A stretch of 58,974 bases of DNA from Nocardia tenerifensis NBRC 101015. Its GTDB lineage: Bacteria; Actinomycetota; Actinomycetes; Mycobacteriales; Mycobacteriaceae. Shown here piece by piece: positions 16,679 to 25,286 of the stretch. A program made the position numbers and the translations under genes. The DNA is taken from assembly GCF_000308715.1 (NCBI RefSeq), contig NZ_BAGH01000608.1:1-58974 (forward strand), in the 5' to 3' direction. Numbering within the stretch: position 1 is the stretch's first letter; every line of letters begins with the position of its first letter. The notes under the pieces are model-generated. The model ran no database searches. It worked only from the letters and a program-made list of their open reading frames with translations, and was not told the DNA's origin.

Positions 16679-17128
16679 CTATGCCCCGTCGCGCAGGGAG
16701 TGGACCATCTTCTGCAGGAGGCGGAACGCGGCCGCCCGCTCGTCCGCTGTCATGTCGGCCACCATTCTGACCTCGACGGACCGGACCGCCGCGGTCGCCT
16801 TCTCGAGGCTCCGTCGGCCGCGAGGCGTGAGTCGGGTGGGCAGCGCCTTGCCGACGGGCGCCTGGGCGGGCCTGGTCACGTAGCCGTCGCGTTCCAGAGC
16901 TTGGAGCAGCACGTTCATGGTCTGCCTGGTCACGAACGCGCCCCGCGCGAGCTCGGAGTTCGACAGGCCCGGTCGTTGCGCCAGCAACTCCAGGCAGGCG
17001 TAGTGCGTCACGCTCATCCCGAGCGGTCGCAGCACCTCCTCCATGGCCGCGCGCAGGGCGCTCGACGCCTCTTTCAGCAGGTAGCCCAAGGACGTCTCCA
17101 GGTCGACACCGACACCTTCTTGACTCAT
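16679..17128 (-). CDS. MarR-family transcriptional regulator
   Basis: The protein has 149 residues. Helices 1-2 (SLGYLLKEASSALRAAMEEV), the wHTH (LSNSELARGAFVTRQTMNVL) and the wing region (YVTRPAQAPVGKALPTRLT) follow the MarR family. The start ATG at 17128 (MSQEGVG) overlaps the first of two identical-architecture palindromes. The gene is divergent from the VOC protein gene 17193-17561, so it is likely an autorepressor that also controls that gene. Confidence 0.9.
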   Translation of the reverse strand: MSQEGVGVDLETSLGYLLKEASSALRAAMEEVLRPLGMSVTHYACLELLAQRPGLSNSELARGAFVTRQTMNVLLQALERDGYVTRPAQAPVGKALPTRLTPRGRRSLEKATAAVRSVEVRMVADMTADERAAAFRLLQKMVHSLRDGA

Positions 17129-17171
17129 GTCAGTATTCTGACATACATTGGTGCGTGTCAGAAGACTGACA
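17128..17171. promoter_or_regulatory. Paired MarR operators TGTCAG-N4-CTGACA
   Basis: TGTCAG-TATT-CTGACA (17128-17143) and TGTCAG-AAGA-CTGACA (17156-17171) are two perfect inverted repeats whose starts are 28 bp apart. They fill the space between the MarR start and the VOC gene. Site 1 overlaps the MarR initiation codon. The identical half-sites make this a confident operator pair. Confidence 0.75.
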
Positions 17172-17192
17172 CAACACGAAGGAGCAAACACC

Positions 17193-17561
17193 ATGCCCGT
17201 CACCGGACCCGACTTCATCTCGCTGCAAGCGCGCGACCTCGACGCCTCGCAGGCGTTCTACGAGCAGTACCTCGGCCTGGTCCGCTCGCAGGCCGGACCG
17301 CCGCACGCCGTCGTCTTCGAGACCGAGCCGATCGCGTTCGCACTGCGCGACGTCGTTCCCGGCACCGATCTCGACTCCGTCGCCCAACCCGGCATCGGCG
17401 CCGCGATCTGGCTGCACGCCACCGACGTTCAGGCCATTCACGACGCCCTGGTCGCCGACGGACACACCATCGTCGCCGAACCGATCGACGGCCCCTTCGG
17501 CCGGACGTTCACCTTCGCCGACCCCGACGGCTATCGGATCACGCTCCACGACCGCGCCTGA
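17193..17561 (+). CDS. VOC-family (glyoxalase/bleomycin-resistance-like) protein
   Basis: The protein has 122 residues with the beta-alpha-beta-beta-beta repeat of VOC proteins (FISLQARDLDASQAFYEQYL, AIWLHATDVQAIHDALVADG, FTFADPDGYRITLHD). Such proteins bind a metal and act as lyases, dioxygenases or drug-binding proteins. The conserved terminal Glu is not clearly present, so catalysis is uncertain. The ATG at 17193 is preceded by AAGGAG. Repression by the divergent MarR is expected. Confidence 0.85.
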   Translation: MPVTGPDFISLQARDLDASQAFYEQYLGLVRSQAGPPHAVVFETEPIAFALRDVVPGTDLDSVAQPGIGAAIWLHATDVQAIHDALVADGHTIVAEPIDGPFGRTFTFADPDGYRITLHDRA

Positions 17562-17977
17562 CGCCACCGACTTCAAGAGCCATCAACGCGGAGGCGTCCC
17601 TTGACGTGGTCGCTCGGGGGGCTACTTCCGCGTGGCGCGACAGCCGGTGCGCGCCCGACCCACCATCCCGCACGGGCAATCGACGCCGACTTTCACCAGG
17701 ACCGCCTCGCCGACGCATTCGACGCCACGTCACGGCACGTAAGCGAGGCGCCCTGCCGAAAGCAGCACACCATCTCGCCCGAATTCCGAAGCCGCCCTAC
17801 ATGTTTGGACCAGGACGAGCCGGACCGCCCCTCAGGTGACACACACTATAGTAGGCGGTATCGTTCAGTTTACTAAACCGCCGAACGCAGCAACCCCTGC
17901 CGAACAACCCGCGACGCCCTCCCGGTCGAGGAGCCTCGGCAGCTGCACGTCGGTCTCGCCGACAGAGGAAGGCCCGC
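17562..17977. other. Gap with one promoter-like inverted repeat
   Basis: No gene is supported. GGCGGT (17854-17859) and ACCGCC (17877-17882) form an inverted repeat with a 17-nt AT-rich spacer containing GTTTACTAAAC, itself a small palindrome. It lies about 100 bp upstream of the YbaK-like gene and could be an operator or promoter element. Confidence 0.35.
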
Positions 17978-18493
17978 ATGACCCCGAGCGACCCGTACCA
18001 GCGCCTCATCGATTTCCTCGATGCCGGAGAGGCGAGCTACCGGCTGATCGACCACGAGCCGGAGGGTCGCACAGACCTGGTGAGCTCCCTGCGCGGGAAC
18101 GCTGTCCACGATGCGGCGAAATGCATGGTGGTGATGGTGAAGATCGGGAAGAAGACGAAGAAGTACGTGCTCGCCGTGGTGCCCGGCGACGCGAAGGTCG
18201 ATCTCACGGCAGTGCGAAATCTCTTCGGCGGCACCTATGTTTCCTTCGCCACGCCCGAGATCGCCGAGAATCTGTCCGGCTCGGTGGCGGGCACCATCCT
18301 GCCCTTCTCGTTCCATCCGGACCTCGAGCTCATCGCCGACCCCAGCATCAAGGAAATTCCGGAACTGTACTTCAACGCCGCCCGTCTCGACCGCTCGATG
18401 GCGTTGCGCACCAGCGACTATCTGACATTGGCGCAGCCGCGCACGGAAGAGATCGCCCTGTACGAGTCGGCTCCTGACCCGCGTGCGGACTGA
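17978..18493 (+). CDS. YbaK/aminoacyl-tRNA-deacylase-domain protein
   Basis: The protein has 171 residues. RLIDHEPEGRTDLVSSLRG and the following AAKCMVVMVK with later VPGDAKVDL are typical of the YbaK/ProRS editing-like domain, which hydrolyses mischarged aminoacyl-tRNAs in trans. The central Lys in AAKCMV corresponds to the conserved editing-domain lysine. Downstream by 76 bp is an XRE-cupin regulator gene on the same strand. Whether the protein edits tRNA or another acyl substrate is not evident. Confidence 0.85.
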   Translation: MTPSDPYQRLIDFLDAGEASYRLIDHEPEGRTDLVSSLRGNAVHDAAKCMVVMVKIGKKTKKYVLAVVPGDAKVDLTAVRNLFGGTYVSFATPEIAENLSGSVAGTILPFSFHPDLELIADPSIKEIPELYFNAARLDRSMALRTSDYLTLAQPRTEEIALYESAPDPRAD

Positions 18494-18569
18494 GCACTCA
18501 GGGCACCCGGCCCACACCCGGGTGCGTTAGGTTGGGCCGACCTGAACCCATCCAGCGAACGGTGAGCCG

Positions 18570-19145
18570 ATGTCCGATCCAGCAGACAGCACCCAGCTGG
18601 CAGGAGCCGCGGCGGCCATCGGCGCGCAGATCCGCAGGATGCGCGAGGCGCGCGGCATGTCGGCGGCCGAACTCGCCCGGCAGGCCGGGATCAGCAAGGC
18701 GACGCTGTCGACCTTGGAGTCCGGCGGTGGCAACCCCCGCATCGACACTCTCTCCGCCATCGCCGTGGCGCTGCGGTTGCCGCTCGGCGACCTCATCGTC
18801 GCGACGGCGCCCGCCCGCGCCGTGGTTCGCCACGGCACGCCCGAACCGGACTACAGCAAACAGGAACTGCTCCAGCGCGTCGGCGCGGGAGTGCATGTCG
18901 AGGTGTGGCGACTCCGAATTCGCCACGCGGGCAACCGGATCGATAGCCCGGCGCACACCGTCGGCACGGTCGAGCACTTGCACCTGGCCAAAGGCGGCCT
19001 GCGGGTGGGCACCGTCGACGCCCCGAGCGAGGTGTCCGCCGGCGATTTCGTGGTCTTCGGCGCCGATGTGCCGCACTTCTACGAGGCGACGACGGATGAT
19101 GTGGAGGCCGTGCTGGTCATGACCTATCCGGTGTCCGGCTGGTAG
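18570..19145 (+). CDS. XRE-family regulator with C-terminal cupin
   Basis: The protein has 191 residues. The HTH_3 domain (about 16-72) includes IRRMREARGMSAAELARQAG and ISKATLSTLESGGGNP. Residues about 110-190 form a small beta-barrel cupin ending VLVMTYPVSGW. This architecture senses small molecules and often controls amine or amino-acid metabolism, e.g. PuuR-like proteins. It follows the YbaK-like gene on the same strand. The cupin metal ligands are incomplete (one HLHL pair visible), so ligand binding may be metal independent. Confidence 0.85.
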   Translation: MSDPADSTQLAGAAAAIGAQIRRMREARGMSAAELARQAGISKATLSTLESGGGNPRIDTLSAIAVALRLPLGDLIVATAPARAVVRHGTPEPDYSKQELLQRVGAGVHVEVWRLRIRHAGNRIDSPAHTVGTVEHLHLAKGGLRVGTVDAPSEVSAGDFVVFGADVPHFYEATTDDVEAVLVMTYPVSGW

Positions 19146-19307
19146 ATCGCCCAGGTGCGCAGCGCCCCAACCACTTTGCCGACTCGGCTCGGAACCCCGT
19201 TCTGCGCTCGAGGTCACGGTGGCACGGACCACAGAGCCGATCAGCCACCTGAATGCTTGGGAAACAACAGAACGGTTACCCCGGGGGAAAGATCAGGGAG
19301 GTTACCG

Positions 19308-19475
19308 ATGCCCGTCAAGTTCCGCCAGCGTAAGTCCTTCGGCCCGTTGAAGTTCAACTTCACGCAATCGGGCCTCTCCTCGTGGGGCCTCAAAATCGGC
19401 CCCTGGACGTGGAACTCACGTACCAGGAAGAACAGCGTCGACCTCCCGGGTCCACTGAGCTGGCGTCAGCGCTGA
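19308..19475 (+). CDS. DUF4236 small protein
   Basis: This 55-residue protein begins MPVKFRQRKSFGPLKFNFTQ and continues with SGLSSWGLKIGPWTWNSRTR and VDLPGPLSWR. It is essentially the entire DUF4236 domain, found as a small stand-alone or N-terminal domain in many bacteria. GGGAGG lies a few bases upstream of the ATG. Function is unknown for the family. Its 3' end is only 7 bp from the convergent hydrolase gene. Confidence 0.85.
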   Translation: MPVKFRQRKSFGPLKFNFTQSGLSSWGLKIGPWTWNSRTRKNSVDLPGPLSWRQR

Positions 19476-19482
19476 TAGCTGG

Positions 19483-20793
19483 TCACGACTGCCGCCGCCC
19501 GAGCCGAGACAGCAGTCGGGACATCGAAGAGCCGCGCCCGTCGGGCGCCAGCCACTGGACGATTGCGTCCACTACCGCCGGGTCGACATGCTGCGGCACT
19601 TCATAATCCGCCGGAGCCGACGGTCCCCTACCCGGAAAGAACATGTGGTCGTCGTCGGCGAAAACCTGAATCGTCGCGTCCGTCTTACCGTCCAGGGCCA
19701 CCCGCCATGCGGGCAGGTCGTCGGCCTCGGTGACCTGATAGTCGCGGCCGCCCTGCAGTACCAGGATCGGCCGGTCCAGGGCTGCGGCGGTGGCTACTTG
19801 ATCGAACTGGCGCAGGTCGAGCCAGTAGGAGGCGGGCCAGCCGAAAAGCAGTTCAGCGCCCGGAGTTTCGGGCGAGAGCGCAGGATCTTCGGTGCGGGCG
19901 ATCGCCACGGCCGCCTGCGTGAGGATCGAGCCCATACCGGCGGCCGGGTCGAGTTCGGCGATGTAGTGGAAGACGCGCGCCGCGGCGCGCGGCAGCGGGA
20001 CCGTGTCCGCGGCCAGCATCACCACCCCGGCGACGGCGGGCTCGGCGGCCGCGACACGAACCGCGGCCTTACCGCCGCCGCTGTGGCCCGCCACGACGAC
20101 GCGGGTGGGATCGACCCCGCCCTGCTCCTGTAGAAACCGCACGGCCGCAGTCACATTGGGCAGATACTCCTCGACCATGGTGAAGCCGGGTTCGTGCTGC
20201 AGCTGGGTGTGCACATGAGTCACCTTGTCGAAGCGCAGCACGGCGACGCCGCGGCTGGCCAAGCCCCACGCGAGGTCCTTGAACGGCTTGTTCGGCCCCA
20301 CGGTGACATCCCGGTCGTTGGCTCCCGACGAGATCAGCACCACCGCCGGCACGCCGCGCGCGCCCCGCGGCAGGGTGAGCGTGCCCGGCACTGTGAGCGG
20401 TCCACATTCCAGGGTGATCTCCTGTTCGACGAACCGCCGTGGCTCGACGTAAGGCGGTGGAGCCCAGGTTGATTCGACCGGCGCGAGACGCAGGCCGTGC
20501 AGCCGACCGGTCGCGTCGACGGCGAGCCGCACCTCGAAGCCGCCGCTCTCACCGTGCACCGGCACGATCGCTCGGGTGAGGTCGCCGTCGATCGGCGTGG
20601 CGATCACCTCCCCCAGCGTGCGGATGGCGCCGGTCTTGGCGATCGCCCCGGCCCACCCGGTCCGGACCGTCTCGGCGGACACCGCCGCGGCCAGAGCGGG
20701 CGCGAACAACTGCTCGACCTGATCGAATCGCCCATCGCGCAGCATTTCCACCACGGTGGCCGCCACCACCGCCGGATCAATCTGTGTAGTCAC
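19483..20793 (-). CDS. Alpha/beta hydrolase with N-terminal DUF3887-like domain
   Basis: The protein has 436 residues. The first 110 residues have a DUF3887/NTF2-like pattern (VVEMLRDGRFDQVEQLFAP). The alpha/beta hydrolase core follows with the nucleophile elbow GHSGGGKAA, a later acid in LVLQGGRDYQVTEAD and His in DDDHMF. There is no signal peptide, so it is probably cytoplasmic. GTG 20793 (VTTQIDP) is preferred; the upstream in-frame ATG (20844) would read through the operator region. It is divergent from the HTH regulator 20851-21384, with a shared promoter region carrying repeats. Confidence 0.85.
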   Translation of the reverse strand: MTTQIDPAVVAATVVEMLRDGRFDQVEQLFAPALAAAVSAETVRTGWAGAIAKTGAIRTLGEVIATPIDGDLTRAIVPVHGESGGFEVRLAVDATGRLHGLRLAPVESTWAPPPYVEPRRFVEQEITLECGPLTVPGTLTLPRGARGVPAVVLISSGANDRDVTVGPNKPFKDLAWGLASRGVAVLRFDKVTHVHTQLQHEPGFTMVEEYLPNVTAAVRFLQEQGGVDPTRVVVAGHSGGGKAAVRVAAAEPAVAGVVMLAADTVPLPRAAARVFHYIAELDPAAGMGSILTQAAVAIARTEDPALSPETPGAELLFGWPASYWLDLRQFDQVATAAALDRPILVLQGGRDYQVTEADDLPAWRVALDGKTDATIQVFADDDHMFFPGRGPSAPADYEVPQHVDPAVVDAIVQWLAPDGRGSSMSRLLSRLGRRQS

Positions 20794-20805
20794 CCGGGAC
20801 AACCT

Positions 20806-20842
20806 TTCTCGTAGTATGAGAACGGTATCAACACATGAGAAC
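20806..20842. promoter_or_regulatory. Candidate operator of the HTH_20 regulator
   Basis: TTCTC-N7-GAGAA (20806-20822) is an inverted repeat, and ATGAGAAC occurs twice in direct orientation (20816-20823 and 20835-20842, 19 bp apart). The sites lie between the hydrolase start and the regulator start, suggesting control of both. Confidence 0.5.
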
Positions 20843-20850
20843 ATTGGGAA

Positions 20851-21384
20851 GTGGATGCTTTAGAGCTGGTCGCCCACCCTGCCCGCCTGCGGATCGTGCA
20901 TGCGCTGCGCGGCGGCCGCACGCTGACCACCGCCGAGCTGTGTGCCCTGTTGCCCGGGGTGTCCAAGGCGATGGTCTACCGGCATGTCGAGGCCTTGGCC
21001 GCGGCCGGAATCTTGGAGGTCGCACAGGAACGACGAGTGCGCGGCGCCGTCGAACGGCAGTACCGGCTGCGCGCAGGCCGGGCGACCATCGGCGCGGAGG
21101 AGGCGGCAGCGGCCACGGTCGAGGATCATCGGCGGGTCTTCGTCACGGCGATGGCGGTGCTGATCTCGGAATTCACGTCCTACCTCGACCACGAGAACGC
21201 CGATCCCGCAGGCGATCTCGTCGGTTACCGGCAGCATGCGCTGTGGCTCGATCGTGCGGAGCTGGAGGAACTCATCATGGAGTTGCGCCGGGTGATCCTG
21301 CCGCGACTGGACAATGAACCCGCTCCCGGCCGCGGGCGATATCTGCTCAGCCCCATCCTGTTTCCGGTCGAGGAGGCACCGTGA
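20851..21384 (+). CDS. ArsR-like (HTH_20) transcriptional regulator
   Basis: The protein has 177 residues. The winged helix is at about 5-75: AHPARLRIVHALRGGRTLTT, then VSKAMVYRHVEALAAAGILE and a basic wing (QERRVRGAVERQYRL). The C-terminal helical part (VEDHRRVFVTAMAVLISEFT) is the effector/dimerisation region seen in this helix_turn_helix family. There are no metal-binding Cys pairs, so a metal sensor is unlikely. The GTG at 20851 fits the family N-terminus. Its probable target is the divergent hydrolase. Confidence 0.85.
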   Translation: MDALELVAHPARLRIVHALRGGRTLTTAELCALLPGVSKAMVYRHVEALAAAGILEVAQERRVRGAVERQYRLRAGRATIGAEEAAAATVEDHRRVFVTAMAVLISEFTSYLDHENADPAGDLVGYRQHALWLDRAELEELIMELRRVILPRLDNEPAPGRGRYLLSPILFPVEEAP

Positions 21385-21621
21385 ACGCGGAAGGCATCGC
21401 AACCCGGGAACGTCGCGCGGAGTAGCGCCGACAGTCGCCCTTCCACGCCGGCCGCTCGGCAGCGATCAGCTACTGAGCCATTCGCCAGGCAGCGTGAGTG
21501 AGCCGCCTACCTCGTACTGCCCGTCGCCGTGACATCACGCCGCCGCTCCGTGCCGTGCCGTAGCCGGACACCGGAAAGCCTTGCGGCTCGGCGCTTCAAC
21601 GGGAAGTAGGTGTTGACGTAC

Positions 21622-22839
21622 TCAAATGCCGGCGAGGTCGGCGAGGTCGGCCATCTTGGGGCTCAGCAGCCGGTTGTCGTGGCGGAGGATCTGTTGGAGC
21701 GACATGTGGGCGTCGTGGTCGTAGCGCAGGTTCTCGGCGCACGCTTCCGCGGCTTGGGTGAGGGCGAAAGCGGCGGAGACGATCTCGCGGCGACCGACGT
21801 AAGCCGCCGCTAGGACGGTGAAGTACCGCGCGCGTTGGCCGACGGGAAGCTTGTCCAACGCGTCGATCTCCGGTGCGACGGTGATCACCGTGTCGAAATC
21901 GTTACAGCGATAAGCGATCTCCATGCGGGCAAGCCCGATCTCGCAGTGGCCGAAGCCGATTCCGAGCACCCTGCGGTCGGGGCCGACCTCGTAGGCCAGC
22001 TGTTGCGCGGCGGCGAGCAACCGCGTGGACTCCGCCGGTGTGGCCGCGGCTCCGCGGGCGGCCATCAGAGTCAGCGCACCGTAGAGCACGAGTTCATCAG
22101 GGTCCGCATGGGCGGCGATGTCCTCGACGGCCGCCAGCGCGACTGCGCGGCAACGCTTTCCCTGGTCGAGGTGCAGCAGAGCGGCGGCCCAGTGCCAGCC
22201 GCCCGCCGCCCGCCAGGTGGGGCGGTCGAGATGGTGGGCGATGCTCAACGCGCGATCGGCGGCGAAGGCCGCGAGGTAATGATCGCCCACGCAGGTGAGC
22301 ACCTCGCGGCAGAGGTGATACAGCCGGGCGAGCGCGTGGCCGGTCTCGGGTCGTTCGTTTTGCCAGTACGCCGACCGGCACATGATGAGCGGTTTCGGAA
22401 GCCGTTGCGACAGTAGGGTATAGCGCTGCGCGGACTCGGCCCAGATCTCCTCGCAACTCAGCACCTCCGCGTGCAACCACTGTTCGAGACAGTGGTCGAT
22501 GACCGGAATGTCCGCATTATGGGCCGGATGATTCAGAAGTACCGGCTCGAGATATCCGATCAGACGATCGGCGGGATCGGCGGGTTCCGGGACATCGGGA
22601 ACCGGAGATTCGATGAGGTCGCGATAGTCTTCGAGCTGAAGCACCTCAGTCAACCGCAGAATGGCTTGCACGCTGTCCAGGCGCAACTTGCCTGTCTCTA
22701 TGAGCCTGAGCCACTCCTCGCTGCGGCCGACCAGGTTCGCCACCACGCGCCGGGGTAATCGTTGCCGGCGACGCGACAACTCGATACGCTCCCCGACTTT
22801 CAAAGCGTGCCGTTTCGTGACACGTTCCAGATGCATCAT
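21622..22839 (-). CDS. XRE-type regulator with TPR-like C-terminus, candidate mevalonate regulator
   Basis: The protein has 405 residues. An N-terminal HTH (about 14-62, VGERIELSRRRQRLPRRVVA then GRSEEWLRLIETGKLRLDSV) is followed by about 300 residues of helical repeats (HYLAAFAADRALSIAHHLDR, LAAAYVGRREIVSAAFALTQ). This is the layout of the large actinobacterial XRE/TPR regulator family, often linked to secondary metabolism. It is divergent from the mevalonate operon across a 456-bp region and is the obvious local regulator, by position only. A degraded C-terminal copy is found at 37661-37879. Confidence 0.8.
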   Translation of the reverse strand: MMHLERVTKRHALKVGERIELSRRRQRLPRRVVANLVGRSEEWLRLIETGKLRLDSVQAILRLTEVLQLEDYRDLIESPVPDVPEPADPADRLIGYLEPVLLNHPAHNADIPVIDHCLEQWLHAEVLSCEEIWAESAQRYTLLSQRLPKPLIMCRSAYWQNERPETGHALARLYHLCREVLTCVGDHYLAAFAADRALSIAHHLDRPTWRAAGGWHWAAALLHLDQGKRCRAVALAAVEDIAAHADPDELVLYGALTLMAARGAAATPAESTRLLAAAQQLAYEVGPDRRVLGIGFGHCEIGLARMEIAYRCNDFDTVITVAPEIDALDKLPVGQRARYFTVLAAAYVGRREIVSAAFALTQAAEACAENLRYDHDAHMSLQQILRHDNRLLSPKMADLADLAGI

Positions 22840-23295
22840 ACTCTCCAGTTCACGGAGCGAGTAACCGCGTCTCGAGCGACGCGTATCTGCAATTCCCTGA
22901 CTCGATGGTTACAGATGTTCGGTGTCGATCGGGACCGAATGCGATATGCCAGAGGGCATTTCATCGCCCGTGCAGATGCACTTACCGATGCGATCGCAAA
23001 CACGCTGGCCCGCATCTCGTTTGGACCGGCCGGGCGCCGATACCGGTTCGTGACGGTCGGTTTCGATATCGGACGGTACCCGGTCCAAAGTTTTTTGGAC
23101 TGCGCGTCGAGGCCAGACTTGGCAAGCCGTACACACAATTTCCGTCGCCATGCTTGCCAAGCATCATTGCAACTACGGGCACGCGATGTGTTTAACGTCT
23201 TCTGAGTACGTCACCCGCATGGACCGCTGGTTCAAAAAGATGGTTCGCAATGTACACGGCCACCCGAGTCGCGCCCTTAACTGAAACGGTGCTCG
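22840..23295. promoter_or_regulatory. Leader/promoter region of the mevalonate operon with nested inverted repeats
   Basis: No gene is supported in this comparatively AT-rich 456 bp between the divergent regulator and the first mevalonate gene. CTTGGCAAGC (23118-23127) is the exact reverse complement of GCTTGCCAAG (23152-23161), and the second arm also sits in its own hairpin ATGCTT-GCC-AAGCAT (23150-23164). The two structures are mutually exclusive in RNA or could be operators in DNA. Transcription start sites cannot be placed from sequence alone. Confidence 0.5.
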
Positions 23296-24330
23296 ATGAT
23301 AAATGCTCATGCCCCGGCCGTCGCCGACGATCGCGCTGATAAAATCTTGTCCCGTGCTCGCACCCTCTGTCAGCCGCAACTGAAAATTGCGGTCGGCGCT
23401 TTGTCCGAACCTTTGCAGAGAATCGCTGGTTACCATATCGGGTGGTGCGACGAAGACGGTACCGCGCGCAGTCATCGGAGCGGGAAAGCGCTCCGCGCCG
23501 CGCTGACGTTATGCGTGTGCCAAGCCTGCGGAGGTTCGCCGACCGTCGCTTTGCCCGCCGCCGCGGCCGTTGAGTTGATACACAATTTCACCCTGGTCCA
23601 CGACGATCTCATGGACACCGACGAAACCCGCCGAGGACGCCCGACGGTGTGGCGGGTGTGGGGAGCCGACGACGCGATCCTGCTGGGAGATGCGTTGCAC
23701 GCCTTGGCTATCAGCGTCTTGGCCACCGGCCTGCCGGGCGGGCTCGTCCCGGAGGCTGTTTCCCGGCTCGCGGCCGCGTCGGCCGAGCTGTGCCGAGGTC
23801 AGCACGAAGACTTGGCGTTGGAGACCGACGCGAGCGCCGGGGTCGAGGAGTACCTCCAGATGGTCATGGGTAAGACGGGTGCGCTGATGGGGTGCGCCTG
23901 CGCGCTCGGCGGATTGTGTGCGGGAGCCGACGAGCCCACCGTTGCCGCGCTGGACGCCTACGGCCGCGAGCTCGGGGTCGCGTTCCAGTTCGTCGACGAC
24001 ATCATCGGCATCTGGGGCGACACGGCGGCGACCGGAAAGCCGGTGGGCAACGATCTCGCCCGGCACAAACGCAGCCTGCCGGTGATCATCGCGTTGCGCT
24101 CCGGCGGGTCGGCCGCGGCCGAGCTGGCCGAGATCTACCGTTCGCCCGAGCCGATGACCACCGCGAGGATCGACCGCGCGCGAACGCTGGTCGAGGCGGC
24201 GGGCGGGTTGGCTGCGGCACGTGCGCACGCCGCACGGCAAGCTCGAAAAGCTCTGGCGGCGTTGCCCTCTCACGTGGTCAGTACCGATCTGGAAATTTTG
24301 ACCGACGCTGTGACGCATCGAGTTCGGTAA
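23296..24330 (+). CDS. Polyprenyl (probably geranylgeranyl or farnesyl) diphosphate synthase
   Basis: The protein has 344 residues. The first aspartate motif is D103-D107 (VHDDLMDTD) preceded by VELIHNFTL, the usual all-alpha trans-prenyltransferase signature, followed by the RRGRPTVWR substrate-binding segment. The second motif reads DDIIGIWGD (D234, D235, D242), the variant seen in many actinobacterial terpene-cluster synthases. Phe99, five residues before the first motif with no insertion in it, would favour a short C15-C20 product. It consumes IPP and DMAPP made by the downstream genes. Its stop overlaps the mevalonate kinase start by 1 nt (TAATG). Product length needs an assay. Confidence 0.9.
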   Translation: MINAHAPAVADDRADKILSRARTLCQPQLKIAVGALSEPLQRIAGYHIGWCDEDGTARSHRSGKALRAALTLCVCQACGGSPTVALPAAAAVELIHNFTLVHDDLMDTDETRRGRPTVWRVWGADDAILLGDALHALAISVLATGLPGGLVPEAVSRLAAASAELCRGQHEDLALETDASAGVEEYLQMVMGKTGALMGCACALGGLCAGADEPTVAALDAYGRELGVAFQFVDDIIGIWGDTAATGKPVGNDLARHKRSLPVIIALRSGGSAAAELAEIYRSPEPMTTARIDRARTLVEAAGGLAAARAHAARQARKALAALPSHVVSTDLEILTDAVTHRVR

Positions 24331-25286
24331 TGGCCGGCCAGCAGCATGCTCGCGGCGTCGGGGTCGGCCGGGCACACGCCAAGGCCGTTCTGCTCGGCGA
24401 GCACGCCGTTGTCTACGGGCAGCCGGCCATCGCTGTTCCGTTGCGCGACTTGACGATCGAGGCGCTCGCCCGGCCCTGCCCGGCCGGAACCCCGGACCTC
24501 GCCCGCAGGCCCCTGACGGTCGGTCGGCGTCGGCCATCGCCCCAGGTCTCGTGTCCGGGCATCGCCGCCGACGCGGCCTTGCGCGAATGGGGATCGGCCA
24601 CCGAACTCATCGAAATCGACCTGCACGGCCATATTCCGCAGAGTCGCGGTCTGGGCTCCAGTGCCGCGTGCGCGACGGCCACGGTGCGCGCCCTCGCGGA
24701 CCTGTGCCGGCGAGCGATCGACGCCGAAGAGCTCTACCGCTTGGTGCAGCTCGGTGAGCAACACGCACACGGACGCGCGAGCGGTGTCGACGCGCGCGCG
24801 GTCTCGGCCGACGGCCCGATCTGGTTCCAGGCCGGCGCGGCACGAACGCTCCCGGTAGCCGGCGCGGTGTCGTTGATAGTGGCGGACTCCGGTGTCGCCG
24901 CGAGCACCCAGCAGGCGGTGGCCGTGGCGCGCGCACGGCTACAGAAACAGCCCGCGGCCGCGCGCCGCGTGCTCGATCGCGCCGCGACGCTCACCCGGGC
25001 CGCCGCCGAGGACCTCGCGCGGGGAGACGGACAAGCATTGGGCGACAAGCTGATTCAGTACCACGACCTGTTACGCGAGCTCGGCGTGAGTACCGACCGC
25101 ATCGAGCGACTGATCGCGGCGGCGCTGGCCGCGGGCGCCTTCGGCGCCAAACTCACCGGCGGCGGTCTGGGCGGGTGCGTGCTGGCTGTCACCGGCCGCG
25201 ACAGTGCCGCGGCGGTACGCGCGGCGTTCTCGGGCGCGGGCGCGGTGCGGACGTGGGCGACGACCGTCGGAGAGGAGTCCTGGTGA
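24330..25286 (+). CDS. mvaK1: Mevalonate kinase
   Basis: This 318-residue GHMP kinase phosphorylates mevalonate to 5-phosphomevalonate. Visible motifs are the N-terminal KAVLLGEHAVVYGQPAIAVP, the ATP-binding loop GLGSSAACATA (about 107-117), and the C-terminal GHMP motif KLTGGGLGGCVLA. GVDARAVSADGPIWF corresponds to the region with the catalytic Asp in GxD. The ATG at 24330 overlaps the stop of the preceding synthase, and its own stop overlaps the next GTG, indicating translational coupling. Order MK-MVD-PMK matches other actinobacterial mevalonate clusters. Confidence 0.95.
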   Translation: MAGQQHARGVGVGRAHAKAVLLGEHAVVYGQPAIAVPLRDLTIEALARPCPAGTPDLARRPLTVGRRRPSPQVSCPGIAADAALREWGSATELIEIDLHGHIPQSRGLGSSAACATATVRALADLCRRAIDAEELYRLVQLGEQHAHGRASGVDARAVSADGPIWFQAGAARTLPVAGAVSLIVADSGVAASTQQAVAVARARLQKQPAAARRVLDRAATLTRAAAEDLARGDGQALGDKLIQYHDLLRELGVSTDRIERLIAAALAAGAFGAKLTGGGLGGCVLAVTGRDSAAAVRAAFSGAGAVRTWATTVGEESW

